A stretch of 30,091 nucleotides of DNA from Oscillospiraceae bacterium (GCA_020025425.1 JAHHSD010000021.1:1-30091); one strand, 5' to 3'. Counted from the stretch's first letter, positions 6,630-16,347 are shown. A program made the numbers and translations. Notes: generated by a model from the letters alone, not told the origin.

Positions 6630-9029
6630 ATGCGGGATCAGAATACAGAACGGGACCGCTCCGCGGCCCAGCGCAGACGTAAGGCCGAATCCGGCTCCAA
6701 GCGCCAGGTGTTCCGGCGCACGGTGTTTCTGATGGTGGCGTGCGGCGTGGGGCTGTTTGTCCCCTTGCTGTGCCAGATCTGGAACATTGCGGTGGTCCAC
6801 CATGACGAATATCAGGACCTGGCCGTGAAGCAGCAGACGCGGGACGTGTCGGTGGCGGCGGAGCGGGGCAGCATTTATGACGCCAAGGATAATGTGATGG
6901 CCATGTCTGCCACGGTCTATAATGTGATCCTCTCCCCGCGGGATTTGGTGAACAGTGTCAGCGAGAAGAAATTCACCAAGGACGGGGTGCTGGACGAGGC
7001 CGCCTACCAGCGGGCCATCAAGGAGAAGCGGGAGCTCATCACCGACGAGCTGTGCTCCGTGCTGGAGCTGGACCGGGAGGAGGTGGAGCGCCGGATCCTC
7101 AAAACCGACTCCGCCTACGAGATCATGAAGAAGAACGTGGACGGCGACCGGGCCGACCAGCTCCAGGCGTTTATCGCGGAAAACAAGCTGGGCTACGCCC
7201 TTCAGATGGTGCCCACCAGCAAGCGCTTCTATCCCTTCTCCAGCATGGCGGCCCAGGTGCTGGGCTTCTGCAACGACGAGGGCGGCGCCTATGGCCTGGA
7301 GGCCTGGTACAACGACGACCTGATGGGCAAGCCGGGCCGTGTGGTGACCACCCGCACGGGCAACGGCATCGAGATGTACAACAGCTATTCCGAGTATGTG
7401 GACGCGGTGAACGGCTACGACCTGCACCTGACCATCGACTCCACCATCCAGGCCTATGCGGAAAAGACCCTGGAGGAGGGCATCAAGGAGTATGATGTTG
7501 TCTCCGGCGGCTGGTGCATTGCCATGAATCCCAAGACCGGCGCTATTCTGGCTATGGCCAGCGCCCCTGAGTACGATCCCAATAACTACGGCGTGGTGAC
7601 CGACGAGCGGCTCAAGGCCATGCTGGAGAGCCAGAAAAACACCATGAACGTCACCGACGAGATCTACCAGAAGGCAGTGGGCGAGGCACTGAACAAGCAG
7701 TGGCGCAGCCAGGCCTACATGGATACCTACGAGCCGGGCTCCACCTTCAAGGCGCTGGTGCTGTCCGCCGCCCTGGAGGAGGGCGTGGTGACTGAGTCGG
7801 ACACCTTCTATTGTCCTGGCTACGGCATGGTCCCTGGGTGGAAAAACCCCATCAGCTGCTCCAAGAAAGCCCCCGGCCACAAGCATCAGGACCTGACCCA
7901 GGCGGTGCAGCACTCCTGCAACCCCGCCTTTATGGAGATCGGCGCCCGGCTGGGCTCGGAGAAGTTTTATGAGTACTTCAGGGCCTTCGGCCTGGATGAG
8001 CCCACCGGACTGGATCTGCCCGGCGAGGGCAGCGGCATCATCTGGCCCAATATGAGCAACGTGGACCTGGCGGTGGCCTCCTTCGGCCAGCGCTTCACCG
8101 TGACCCCCATCCAGATGATCACCGCCTTCTCCGCCGCGGTCAACGGCGGCAAGCTGGTCAAACCCTATGTGGTGGACTCCATCACCGACCATGACGGCAC
8201 GATCATCCAAAAGACCGAGCCCACTGTGGTCCGCCAGGTGGTCAGCGAGCAGACCAGCCACCGGGTGGCGAAGATTTTGGAGAAGGTGGTCTCCGACCCC
8301 AAGGACGGCACCGGCAAGAAGGCCTATCAGCCCGGCTACCGCATCGGCGGCAAGACCGGCACCTCGGAGACCACGGTCCCCGGCGAGGTGGTGGTGTCCT
8401 TCATGGCCTTTGCCCCGGCGGAGGACCCGGAGGTGGTGGTCCTGCTGGCCTACAACACCCCGGCCCGGTCGGCTCCGGGCAGCAACATCGGTACCAGCGG
8501 CACCTACATCAGCGGCGGCAACATGCCCGCCCAGAAAGTTGGACCGCTGATGGCGAATATTTTGGACTACCTGGGCGTAGAAAAGAAGTATACCGCTGAG
8601 GAGGCCGCGGCCGCCGACATCCCTGTCCCCAGAGTGACCGGCCAGACCCTGGCCGAGGCGAAAAGCACGCTGGAGAAGAGGAAGCTGGGCTGCCGTGTGG
8701 TGGGCGAGGGCCAGACCGTCAGTGCCCAGGTCCCGTCCGGCGGAACGCCCATCCCGGGAGGAAGCTCCGTGATCCTCTACCTGAGCGGCGGACCGGAGGG
8801 TGAGGGCACAGTACCGGATGTGTCCGGACTGACCTTCGACGCGGCCCGGAACAAGCTGGAGACGGCGGGCTTCTTTATGCGGGCCTCCGGAGCCAGCACC
8901 TATTACGGCAATACCTCCAAGGCCACCGGCCAGAGCGTCCCCGGCGGCACCAAGGCCGCGATGGGCGCGGTGGTCAATGTGCAGTTCTCCACCCCCCAGG
9001 TAGAGGACGGCTATGTGGCCGTAGACTGA
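6630..9029 (+). CDS. Class B penicillin-binding protein (PBP2B/SpoVD-like transpeptidase) with PASTA domains
   Basis: This 799-residue protein crosslinks septal or spore-cortex peptidoglycan outside the cell. A basic cytoplasmic start is followed by one membrane anchor (about 30-52, TVFLMVACGVGLFVPLL). The PBP dimerisation region starts near AERGSIYDAKDNVMA. The transpeptidase motifs are S371-T-F-K, S429-C-N and K575-T-G. Two PASTA domains (about 664-729 and 732-796) close the chain. Two PASTA repeats favour a division PBP (PBP2B-like); SpoVD of Bacillus has one, but sporulating Clostridia often have only this gene in the cluster, so I leave the symbol open. The ATG at 6630 follows CAGGAGG at 8 bases; an in-frame ATG at 6576 falls inside the stem-loop and is rejected. 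Confidence 0.95.
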   Translation: MRDQNTERDRSAAQRRRKAESGSKRQVFRRTVFLMVACGVGLFVPLLCQIWNIAVVHHDEYQDLAVKQQTRDVSVAAERGSIYDAKDNVMAMSATVYNVILSPRDLVNSVSEKKFTKDGVLDEAAYQRAIKEKRELITDELCSVLELDREEVERRILKTDSAYEIMKKNVDGDRADQLQAFIAENKLGYALQMVPTSKRFYPFSSMAAQVLGFCNDEGGAYGLEAWYNDDLMGKPGRVVTTRTGNGIEMYNSYSEYVDAVNGYDLHLTIDSTIQAYAEKTLEEGIKEYDVVSGGWCIAMNPKTGAILAMASAPEYDPNNYGVVTDERLKAMLESQKNTMNVTDEIYQKAVGEALNKQWRSQAYMDTYEPGSTFKALVLSAALEEGVVTESDTFYCPGYGMVPGWKNPISCSKKAPGHKHQDLTQAVQHSCNPAFMEIGARLGSEKFYEYFRAFGLDEPTGLDLPGEGSGIIWPNMSNVDLAVASFGQRFTVTPIQMITAFSAAVNGGKLVKPYVVDSITDHDGTIIQKTEPTVVRQVVSEQTSHRVAKILEKVVSDPKDGTGKKAYQPGYRIGGKTGTSETTVPGEVVVSFMAFAPAEDPEVVVLLAYNTPARSAPGSNIGTSGTYISGGNMPAQKVGPLMANILDYLGVEKKYTAEEAAAADIPVPRVTGQTLAEAKSTLEKRKLGCRVVGEGQTVSAQVPSGGTPIPGGSSVILYLSGGPEGEGTVPDVSGLTFDAARNKLETAGFFMRASGASTYYGNTSKATGQSVPGGTKAAMGAVVNVQFSTPQVEDGYVAVD

Positions 9030-9094
9030 CCGCGGGCGGGGCCCGCAGCGCAAGGCTTAGATAGAATGAAACTGCACCCGTGAGGGGTGACTCC

Positions 9095-10600
9095 ATGAAA
9101 TTACGCAGCCTTTTGGCCGGCGTGCCCCTCACGGGGGGCAGCGCCGATCTGGATATGGAAATAAATTCCATATCCTACGACAGCCGGACTTTGACGCCGG
9201 GAGCCCTGTTTGTGGCGCTCCCGGGGGCAAAGACCGACGGACACCGATTCATTTCCCAGGCCCTGGAACGCGGGGCCGCAGCGATTCTGTGCCGGACCGC
9301 GCCTGAGGGGGCGGGACCCTGGCTGACCACAGGTGATCCACGCAGGGCACTGGCCCTGATCTCAGGCAACTGGTTCGGCCATCCGGACCGGGAGCTGACC
9401 ATGGTGGGGATCACCGGGACCAACGGCAAGACCACAAGCACCTATCTGATCAAGGCCATGCTGGAGGGGGCCCTGGGGGCCCGGGTGGGGCTGATCGGCA
9501 CCAACCGCAACCTGATCGGGGCGCTTGAGCTGCCCGCCAGCCGCACCACCCCGGAGTCCTACGAGCTCCACCAGCTGCTGCGCCGGATGGCGGACGAGGG
9601 CTGCACCCATGTGGTGATGGAGGTCTCCTCCCACGCCCTGGTTCAGGGCCGGGTGGAGGGGATCACCTTCGAGGTGGGTCTGTTCACCAACCTGACCCAG
9701 GACCACCTGGATTACCACAAGACCATGGAGGCCTATCGGGAGGCCAAGGGCCGGCTGTTTCAGCAGTGCCGCCGGGCGGTGCTCAACCTGGACGACGAGG
9801 CCGGGCAGTGGTATCTGGAGCGGATCGGCTGTCCCGCACTGACCTATTCCGAAAACAAGGACCGGGCAGACCTGACCGCCAAAAACATCCGGCTTTTCCC
9901 CACCCATGTGGAATTTGAGGGGGTGGCCCGGGGGCAGATCGCCCGGGTGTACCTGCCCATCCCGGGCGGATTCACCATTTACAACGCATTGGCCGCACTG
10001 GCCTGTGGAATGTGCCTTCAGATTCCGCTCGCCGACGCCGCCCCTCCGCTGCGGAGTGTGCAGGGGGTGAAGGGGAGGGTGGAGGTGGTCCCCACGCCGG
10101 CGGACTACACCGTCCTCATCGACTATGCCCACACGCCGGACGCCCTGGAGAACGTGCTGTCCACCGCCCGGGATTTCACCGCCGGCCGCCTGATCTGCCT
10201 GTTTGGCTGCGGCGGCGACCGGGACCGGGGCAAGCGCCCGCTTATGGGAGCGGCAGCCGGGGAGCTGGCCGATCTGGTGGTGGTCACCTCTGACAACCCC
10301 AGAACAGAGCCGCCCATGGCAATCATCCGCGATATCCTGCCCGGGCTGGAGGAGACTGAGGCCCAGGTCCATGTGGAACCGGACCGGGTGGAGGCCATCC
10401 GCTGGGCCCTGTCCCGGGGACAGCCCGGGGATGTGATCGTGCTGGCCGGGAAGGGCCACGAGACCCAGCAGGAGGTCATGGGGGTGTGGTATCCCCTGGA
10501 CGAGCGGCAGGTGGTGGCCGACTATTTTCACAAAATATCCGGAAAATCGGAGGAAACGGCGCAAAGCGCTGGAAATATCCCGGCCGGTATGATAAAATAA
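9095..10600 (+). CDS. murE: MurE, UDP-MurNAc-L-Ala-D-Glu:meso-diaminopimelate ligase
   Basis: A 501-residue Mur ligase that adds the third stem-peptide residue in the cytosol using ATP. The N-terminal UDP-binding domain has SYDSRTLTPGALFVAL. The central ATPase P-loop is GITGTNGKTT (about 105-114). TPESYELHQLLR, HVVMEVSSHAL and FTNLTQDHLDYHKTME are standard MurE blocks. The C-terminal domain carries D400-N-P-R, which marks enzymes that use meso-diaminopimelate rather than lysine. This fits the lysA gene at 20.1 kb, which decarboxylates the same compound. The ATG at 9095 follows GAGGGGTGA; the frame is open 15 bases further to a GTG. It is not fused to MurF, and no murF follows as it does in many clusters. 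Confidence 0.97.
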   Translation: MKLRSLLAGVPLTGGSADLDMEINSISYDSRTLTPGALFVALPGAKTDGHRFISQALERGAAAILCRTAPEGAGPWLTTGDPRRALALISGNWFGHPDRELTMVGITGTNGKTTSTYLIKAMLEGALGARVGLIGTNRNLIGALELPASRTTPESYELHQLLRRMADEGCTHVVMEVSSHALVQGRVEGITFEVGLFTNLTQDHLDYHKTMEAYREAKGRLFQQCRRAVLNLDDEAGQWYLERIGCPALTYSENKDRADLTAKNIRLFPTHVEFEGVARGQIARVYLPIPGGFTIYNALAALACGMCLQIPLADAAPPLRSVQGVKGRVEVVPTPADYTVLIDYAHTPDALENVLSTARDFTAGRLICLFGCGGDRDRGKRPLMGAAAGELADLVVVTSDNPRTEPPMAIIRDILPGLEETEAQVHVEPDRVEAIRWALSRGQPGDVIVLAGKGHETQQEVMGVWYPLDERQVVADYFHKISGKSEETAQSAGNIPAGMIK

Positions 10601-10662
10601 TTGCCTTGTATTACAGCAAATTAGGAGTTACCTGAGAGAAAGAGATCCTGGAGGTTTCTGAC

Positions 10663-11652
10663 ATGACGTATATCTTGAGCTTTATCGTAGCATTTGGCGT
10701 AGCCGTTACGCTGGGCCTGGTCCTGATCCCCATGCTGCGCCGGCTGAAGGCCGGACAGTTTATCCTGGAGGACGGACCAGCCTGGCACATGTCCAAGCAG
10801 GGCACCCCCACCATGGGCGGACTGATGTTCATTATTGCCATGGGCGTGGCCGTGCTGACCGCCGGCTGGAGCTATCTGCGCCAGGGACAGTATAACCACA
10901 TCATTGTGTTCCTGTTCGCCCTGACCTTCGGCGCCATCGGCTTTATCGACGATTTCCAGAAGCTGCGCCACCACGCCAACGAGGGGCTCACCGCGCCGCA
11001 GAAGTTCCTGCTGCAGCTGACCGCCTCCATCGTCTTTGTTGTCATCATGCGGCGCACCGGCTATCTGACCCCCGACCTCTATATCCCCTTCTTCGACATT
11101 GAGATCGTGGGGATCCCCTGGATGCTCTACATGGTCTTTGCCGCCTTTGTCATGGTGGCTACGGTGAACGCGGTCAACCTCACCGACGGCATCGATGGCC
11201 TGGCCACCGGCGTCACCATCCCTGTGGCCCTCTTCTATGTGGGCGTGTCCGCCTGGTACGAGCGGGGGGACCTGGCTGTGGCCGCCGCCGCCCTGGCGGG
11301 CGGACTGGCCGCCTTCCTGATCTACAACTTCCATCCGGCCAAGGTGTTCATGGGTGACACCGGCTCCCTGTTCCTGGGCGGTATGGTGTGCGGCATGGCC
11401 TTTGCCCTGAATATCCCAATGATCATCCCTGTGATCGGCCTGGTGTATGTGCTGGAGGTCCTGTCCGACATCATCCAGGTGGTCTATTTCAAAAAGACCG
11501 GCGGCAAGCGGTTTTTCCGCATGGCCCCTCTGCACCACCACCTGGAGCTGGGCGGCTGGAGCGAGGTGAAGCTGTTCTGCGTCTTTTCCGGGACCACGCT
11601 GGTCCTGTGCGTCCTGGCCTTCCTGGGCGTGATGAATCGCTATCCCATGTAA
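10663..11652 (+). CDS. mraY: MraY, phospho-MurNAc-pentapeptide transferase
   Basis: A 329-residue, roughly ten-segment membrane enzyme that attaches phospho-MurNAc-pentapeptide to undecaprenyl phosphate, making lipid I on the inner face of the membrane. Diagnostic blocks are KQGTPTMGGLMFI, the acidic GFIDDFQKL with the catalytic-type Asp pair, TVNAVNLTDGIDGLATG, VFMGDTGSLFLGG, and the histidine block FRMAPLHHHLELGGW. The ATG follows CTGGAGG at 9 bases. The 62-base gap to murE is slightly wider than others in the cluster, but I see no convincing promoter in it. Confidence 0.98.
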   Translation: MTYILSFIVAFGVAVTLGLVLIPMLRRLKAGQFILEDGPAWHMSKQGTPTMGGLMFIIAMGVAVLTAGWSYLRQGQYNHIIVFLFALTFGAIGFIDDFQKLRHHANEGLTAPQKFLLQLTASIVFVVIMRRTGYLTPDLYIPFFDIEIVGIPWMLYMVFAAFVMVATVNAVNLTDGIDGLATGVTIPVALFYVGVSAWYERGDLAVAAAALAGGLAAFLIYNFHPAKVFMGDTGSLFLGGMVCGMAFALNIPMIIPVIGLVYVLEVLSDIIQVVYFKKTGGKRFFRMAPLHHHLELGGWSEVKLFCVFSGTTLVLCVLAFLGVMNRYPM

Positions 11653-11691
11653 TCTGTTCGACCATGGACCTGACACAAGGAGGTGGACCCC

Positions 11692-12909
11692 ATGTCGAAA
11701 AAACCACGCCGTGACCTCACGGTGGAGGAGCAGCTGGCCCGCGGACCGGTGGATCTCCCGTTTCTGATGCTGACCATGCTGCTGATGGGGATTGGTCTTA
11801 TTATGATGTTCTCCGCCTCCTACGCCACGGCCTACTACGACCCGGAGGTATCCTCCCCGCTGTTCTATATCAAGCGTCAGACCCTGTTTGCAGTGGCCGG
11901 TGTGCTCATCATGTACTGTGTATCCAAAATCAACTATCAGACCTTTCGCTGGCTGGCGGTCCCGCTGCTGATCGCATCCATTTTTCTGCTGGTGCTGGTG
12001 CTCATCCCCCATGTGGGCGTCAAGATCAACGGCGCCCGGCGCTGGCTGAGAATGGCCCTTGTGGCCGGCCCCACCTACCAGCCCTCGGAGATTGCCAAGG
12101 TGGCGGTCATCCTTTTCTTTGCGTCCCGTCTGTCCAAGCGGGATACGGAAAAAACACGGAAATTTACCAAGCGGACCTACACGGGCCGCATGCTGAACCG
12201 ACTGGAGAAGATCGGTTTTCTGGAGCTGATCCCATACGGCCTGGTGCTGGGTGTGGTGCTGCTGCTGGTGGTCAAGGAGCCCCACATGTCGGGCACCATC
12301 CTGATCCTGGCCGGCGCGGCCTCCGTCCTGTTTGCCTCAGGCATCGGACTGGGCTGGTTTGTGGGCGGCGGCGCGGCAGTGATTACGCTGCTGACCCTGA
12401 TCATCCGGTTTACGCCCTATATGACGGGACGTATCAATCTGTGGAAGGACCCCTGGGCCGATCCGCTGGGAAAAGGCTTTCAGACCATCCAGTCCCTGCT
12501 GGCTATCGGCTCGGGCGGACTGCTGGGTCTGGGCCTGGGCAAGAGCCGCCAGAAGCTCCTGTACATCCCTGAGCCGGAAAACGACTTTATCTTCCCCATC
12601 GTGGTGGAGGAGCTGGGCTTTATTGGCGGGACCATTGTCATTGTGCTCTTTGCCCTGCTTATCCTGCGGGGCTACTGGCTGGCCCTCCACGCACGGGATA
12701 AATTCGGGGCGCTGACCACGGTGGGCATCACCACCCTGCTGGCCGTCCAGGTGTTCCTGAACATCGGCGTGGTCACCAACCTGATCCCCAACACAGGTAT
12801 CTCTCTGCCGTTCTTCAGCTTCGGCGGAACGGCGCTGATCATACAGCTGGCAGAGATCGGCATTATTCTGAGTATCTCCCGGCAGATCCCTGCCCCGAAA
12901 AATGACTGA
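11692..12909 (+). CDS. ftsW: FtsW/SpoVE-family SEDS peptidoglycan glycosyltransferase
   Basis: A 405-residue polytopic protein of the SEDS family, which polymerises lipid II with a partner class B PBP. The start is hydrophilic, then about ten membrane segments follow. Family signatures visible are MFSASYATAYY, KINGARRWL, TYQPSEIAKVAVILFFA, a large extracellular loop with WADPLGKGFQTIQSLLAIGS, and the C-terminal NTGISLPFFSFGGTALI. The ATG at 11692 follows AAGGAGG at 8 bases. It cannot be decided from sequence alone whether this copy is the division FtsW or the sporulation SpoVE; the place between mraY and murG fits either. The partner is probably the PBP at 6.6-9.0 kb. Confidence 0.95.
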   Translation: MSKKPRRDLTVEEQLARGPVDLPFLMLTMLLMGIGLIMMFSASYATAYYDPEVSSPLFYIKRQTLFAVAGVLIMYCVSKINYQTFRWLAVPLLIASIFLLVLVLIPHVGVKINGARRWLRMALVAGPTYQPSEIAKVAVILFFASRLSKRDTEKTRKFTKRTYTGRMLNRLEKIGFLELIPYGLVLGVVLLLVVKEPHMSGTILILAGAASVLFASGIGLGWFVGGGAAVITLLTLIIRFTPYMTGRINLWKDPWADPLGKGFQTIQSLLAIGSGGLLGLGLGKSRQKLLYIPEPENDFIFPIVVEELGFIGGTIVIVLFALLILRGYWLALHARDKFGALTTVGITTLLAVQVFLNIGVVTNLIPNTGISLPFFSFGGTALIIQLAEIGIILSISRQIPAPKND

Positions 12910-12949
12910 GCGCAGATCCCGCGCCCATGAAACCGACGAGGTGTAATCT

Positions 12950-14071
12950 ATGAATATCCTCTTTACCTGTGGCGGCACGGCCGGCCACGTCAACCCCGCG
13001 GTGGCCCTGGCCAAAATTTTCCAGGAGCGCCACCCCGGCTGCAAGGTCCTGTTTGTGGGGGCCGACGGCGGAATGGAGAACCATCTGGTGCCCAAGGAGG
13101 GCTACGAGATCCGTTCGGTGACCATCACCAACTTCCACCGCTCCTTCGCCCCCGCCGACATTGCCCACAACTTCGGCACACTGGTCAACATGCATAAGTC
13201 CAAGAAGCAGGCCAAGGCCATTCTGAATGAGTTCAAGCCCGACCTGGTGGTGGGCACCGGCGGCTACGCCTCCTTCCCCGTGGTGAAAGAGGCGGCCCGC
13301 CGCCACATCCCCACCGCGGTCCACGAGTCCAACGCCGTCCCCGGCCTGACCACCAAGGCCCTGTCCAAGGTGGTGGATCAGGTGATGGTGGGCTTCGAGG
13401 AGAGCCGCGCCCACTACGACCACCCCGAGCGGGTGGTGGTCACCGGCACCCCGGTGCGGGGCGACTTCTTCCGCTATACCCGCCAGGAGGCCCGGGAGAA
13501 GCTGGGCCTTACCGATGACCGCCCCCTGCTGCTGAGCTACTGGGGCTCTCTGGGTGCCGAGGCCATGAACCGCAAAATGGTGGACTTCATCGCCCAGGAG
13601 TGCTACGACGGAACCCCCTTCCACCACATCCACGGCGCGGGCCGGGATTACGGCCGCATGACGGAGGAGCTGGAGCACCGGGGCCTGAAGCTGGAGGGGA
13701 CCGGCGTGGAGGTCCGGGAGTATATCTACGACATGCCCCTGGTCATGGCTGCTGCCGACGTGGTGCTGTGCCGGGCGGGCGCGTCCACCATCTCGGAGCT
13801 CACCGCCATTGCAAAGCCCTCCATCCTGGTGCCCTCGCCCAACGTGACGGCCAACCACCAGGAGAAGAACGCCCGGGTGCTGTCCGATCAGGGCGCGGCC
13901 GTGCTGCTGCTGGAGAAGAACTGTCAGGATAAAACCCTTTACACCGAGGCGGAAAACCTGCTGCGGGAGCCCAAGCGCCGGGACGATATGATCCGCGCGC
14001 TGAATCAGATGGCTGTGCCCGACGCGGGCGAGAAGATCTACCAGACCCTGCTGAAGCTGATCAAGCCCTGA
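12950..14071 (+). CDS. murG: MurG, lipid II-forming GlcNAc transferase
   Basis: A 373-residue GT-B enzyme that adds GlcNAc to lipid I at the inner membrane face. The N-terminal glycine loop is CGGTAGHVNPAVALA, followed by VGTGGYASFPVV and AVHESNAVPGL for acceptor and membrane contact. The C-terminal donor half has LSYWGSLGAEAMN, the GSLGA loop with a Trp where a Gly is usual, then LCRAGASTISELTAI and SPNVTANHQEKNA. These are the standard UDP-GlcNAc contacts. The start has GAGGTG seven bases upstream, and the 40-base gap to ftsW is ordinary for the operon. Confidence 0.97.
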   Translation: MNILFTCGGTAGHVNPAVALAKIFQERHPGCKVLFVGADGGMENHLVPKEGYEIRSVTITNFHRSFAPADIAHNFGTLVNMHKSKKQAKAILNEFKPDLVVGTGGYASFPVVKEAARRHIPTAVHESNAVPGLTTKALSKVVDQVMVGFEESRAHYDHPERVVVTGTPVRGDFFRYTRQEAREKLGLTDDRPLLLSYWGSLGAEAMNRKMVDFIAQECYDGTPFHHIHGAGRDYGRMTEELEHRGLKLEGTGVEVREYIYDMPLVMAAADVVLCRAGASTISELTAIAKPSILVPSPNVTANHQEKNARVLSDQGAAVLLLEKNCQDKTLYTEAENLLREPKRRDDMIRALNQMAVPDAGEKIYQTLLKLIKP

Positions 14072-14136
14072 GGGGACACAGTTCCTGTCTTTTGCGCATA
14101 GGATGGCCCAAATCCAACTGGATCGGAGGGCATCCC

Positions 14137-15393
14137 ATGTGCGTCTATGAAATCACCGGCGGCCGTCCCCTGGCGGGGCAGCTGACGGTCCAAGGAGCCA
14201 AGAACAGTGTGCTGCCCATTCTGGCAGCCTCCATCCTGGCGCCCGGCGAGAGTGTGATCCATAACTGTCCCGACCTGTCCGATGTGTCCGCGACGCTGGA
14301 TATCCTGCGTCTGCTGGGCTGCGGCGTCAGACGGGAGGGGCATACTGTCAGGGTGGACGCGTCCACTCTGGGGGAGAGCCGGATCCCCGATCAGCTGATG
14401 GGGGAGCTGCGCTCCTCGGTGGTCTTTCTGGGGGCCTTGCTCTCCCGGTGCGGGGGAGCGGAGCTGGCCTATCCCGGCGGCTGCGAGCTGGGACCCCGGC
14501 CCATCGACCTGCACCTGATGGCCCTTCAGACCCTGGGGGCAGAGATCGAGGAGGAGCAGGGCAGACTGCGCTGCCGCTGGGGTCCGGGCATGTCCGGCCG
14601 GGAGCTGTACTTATCCATCCCCAGCGTGGGGGCCACCGAGAACGCCATCCTGGCCGCCTGCGGCTGCTGGGGCGTGACCACCATCATCGGGGCTGCCCGG
14701 GAGCCGGAGATCGAGGATCTGCAAGCCTTCCTCCAGGCCATGGGGGCGGAGGTGACAGGAGCCGGGACCTCCACCATCGTGGTGGCCGGCGGCGGACAGC
14801 TCCACCCGGCCGAGCACACGGTCATGGGCGACCGGATGGCCGCCGCCACCTATCTGTGCGCGGTGGGCGCGGCCGGCGGCTGTGTCCGGCTGCGGGGGGT
14901 GGAGCCCAGACATCTGACGGCGGTGCTGTCTGTGCTGGAGGAGGCGGGCGCCGATGTCCAGGCAGACCGGGAGGGCATCTCCATCGCCTGCGCAGAGCCC
15001 CTGTGCGGCGTGCGACCGGTGCGCACTGCCCCTCACCCCGGGTTTCCCACCGACGCCCAGGCGCCGCTGATGGCGGCTCTGTGCGGAGGGACGGGGACCA
15101 CCATGTTTGTGGAAAACATGTTTTCCAGCCGATACCGCCATGTGGGAGAGCTGGTCCGCATGGGGGCCGATATCCAGGTGGACGGCCGGGTGGCTGTGGT
15201 CACCGGACGGCATCTCCGGGGGGCCGGGGTCCGCGGGACCGACCTGCGGGGGACGGCTGCCCTGGTGGTGGCTGCGCTGGCCGCCAAGGGGACCAGCCAG
15301 GTCTCCGGGATCCGATATATACGCAGAGGCTATCAGGACCTGGAGGGAGCGCTCAGCACGCTGGGCGCGGACATCAAGCTAACAGAAGAATGA
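14137..15393 (+). CDS. murA: MurA, UDP-GlcNAc 1-carboxyvinyltransferase
   Basis: A 418-residue EPSP-synthase-fold enzyme catalysing the first committed step of peptidoglycan synthesis, transfer of enolpyruvate from PEP to UDP-GlcNAc. K22 and N23 are present in QGAKNSVLPILAA. The active-site Cys is C116 in YPGGCELGPRPIDLH, so the protein should be fosfomycin-sensitive by that criterion. AFPTDAQAPL-like GFPTDAQAPLMAAL and MFVENMFSSRY are further family blocks. The start at 14137 follows GGAGG at 7 bases; the frame is open upstream to 14092 without a binding site. Placement of murA between murG and ftsQ is seen in various Firmicutes; a second murA elsewhere cannot be excluded. Confidence 0.96.
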   Translation: MCVYEITGGRPLAGQLTVQGAKNSVLPILAASILAPGESVIHNCPDLSDVSATLDILRLLGCGVRREGHTVRVDASTLGESRIPDQLMGELRSSVVFLGALLSRCGGAELAYPGGCELGPRPIDLHLMALQTLGAEIEEEQGRLRCRWGPGMSGRELYLSIPSVGATENAILAACGCWGVTTIIGAAREPEIEDLQAFLQAMGAEVTGAGTSTIVVAGGGQLHPAEHTVMGDRMAAATYLCAVGAAGGCVRLRGVEPRHLTAVLSVLEEAGADVQADREGISIACAEPLCGVRPVRTAPHPGFPTDAQAPLMAALCGGTGTTMFVENMFSSRYRHVGELVRMGADIQVDGRVAVVTGRHLRGAGVRGTDLRGTAALVVAALAAKGTSQVSGIRYIRRGYQDLEGALSTLGADIKLTEE

Positions 15394-15431
15394 GCCGGAA
15401 CCAGAACCGGACCGGATAAAGAGGGTGCGCC

Positions 15432-16280
15432 ATGTCATCAGCCAGAAACAGCCATAGAAGACGACGAAACAGGGGACGCTTCGGTCTCCTGTTCAAGGTG
15501 CTGGCCGCAGCTGCCATGCTGCTGGCGCTGACCATGGGTGCAACGGTGTTTTTTCAGCTGGAGCACGTGGTGGTGGAGGGTTACCACAGGTACACCCCCC
15601 AGCAGATTGAAGCCGCCTCCGGGCTCCAGGTGGGCGATAATTTGTTCCATCTGAATAAAAATCACATCAGTGCGGATATCCGCCAAAAGCTCCCCTATGT
15701 GGAGGAGCTGTCCATCATGCGCAGACTGCCCAGCACCATCGTGATCCAGGTGAAGGAGTGCGAGGCGGTGGCCCAGGTGGTGCCCAGCCCCCTTCCGGAG
15801 CCCGAGAAGCTGCCGGAGGAGGAGCAGAAGAAGGACGGGGAGGATGAACCGGAGGAGATCAAGTCCGCCGCCCTCAAGCCCGCGGAGGAGAAGTGGCTCA
15901 TCAGCCGGGAGGGCAAGCTGCTGGAGCCCGCACCGGAGAACAGTGAAGCCATTGAAGTGATCGGGCTGAGCGTGCTTGCCCCGCGGGCCGGAGACCATAT
16001 GGCGGTCCCCCAGGAACAGCAGGGCAAGCTGGATACCATGATCGTTCTGCTCCGCGCGCTGGATGAGCGGGGGATGACCAAGCTAATCTCCCAGATCGAC
16101 TTGACCTCGGCTGCGCACATCCAGATACGCTATGATCGGCGCTTCTGGGTCAAGCTGCCTATGGGCGGGGATTATTCCTATCTCCTCCGGGCACTGGAAG
16201 CCATCCTACCAGACTGGCAGGATCGTGAGGAGGGCGTCTTTGATCTGACCCGGGATCGCTTCAGCTTCAGCCCAGGATGA
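15432..16280 (+). CDS. ftsQ: FtsQ/DivIB cell division protein
   Basis: A 282-residue bitopic protein of the FtsQ/DivIB family, a scaffold that holds FtsL and DivIC at the septum. A strongly basic start (RRRRNRGR) precedes one membrane segment (about 20-42). Outside the membrane a POTRA domain (about 46-115) begins LEHVVVEGYHRYTPQQIEAASG and contains a NLFHLNK stretch typical of the family. A charged Lys/Glu-rich insertion (about 118-150) separates POTRA from the beta domain. The ATG has GAGGGTG about six bases upstream. It is the last gene before the ftsZ promoter. Confidence 0.92.
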   Translation: MSSARNSHRRRRNRGRFGLLFKVLAAAAMLLALTMGATVFFQLEHVVVEGYHRYTPQQIEAASGLQVGDNLFHLNKNHISADIRQKLPYVEELSIMRRLPSTIVIQVKECEAVAQVVPSPLPEPEKLPEEEQKKDGEDEPEEIKSAALKPAEEKWLISREGKLLEPAPENSEAIEVIGLSVLAPRAGDHMAVPQEQQGKLDTMIVLLRALDERGMTKLISQIDLTSAAHIQIRYDRRFWVKLPMGGDYSYLLRALEAILPDWQDREEGVFDLTRDRFSFSPG

Positions 16281-16318
16281 GAAAAGACGGAAACTTTTTG
16301 TAAAATGCTTGAATTCTC

Positions 16319-16347
16319 TTGACCTGATGGGGAAAGAGCGATAGAAT
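16319..16347 (+). promoter_or_regulatory. Dedicated ftsZ promoter
   Basis: TTGACC (16319-16324) and TAGAAT (16342-16347) are separated by 17 bases, the best sigma-A match in the cluster. It lies in the 157-base ftsQ-ftsZ gap, which is AT-rich. It gives ftsZ transcription independent of the mraZ promoter about 12 kb upstream. Confidence 0.8.

Noticed and set aside
6528..9053. An 841-codon open frame on the minus strand opposite the PBP gene
   Set aside because: It is an antisense shadow of high-GC coding sequence with low-complexity Gly/His/Leu composition and no ribosome binding site, opposite a clear PBP.
10621..12285. A 554-codon open frame on the minus strand opposite mraY and ftsW
   Set aside because: Gln/His/Gly-rich antisense shadow with no recognisable domain.
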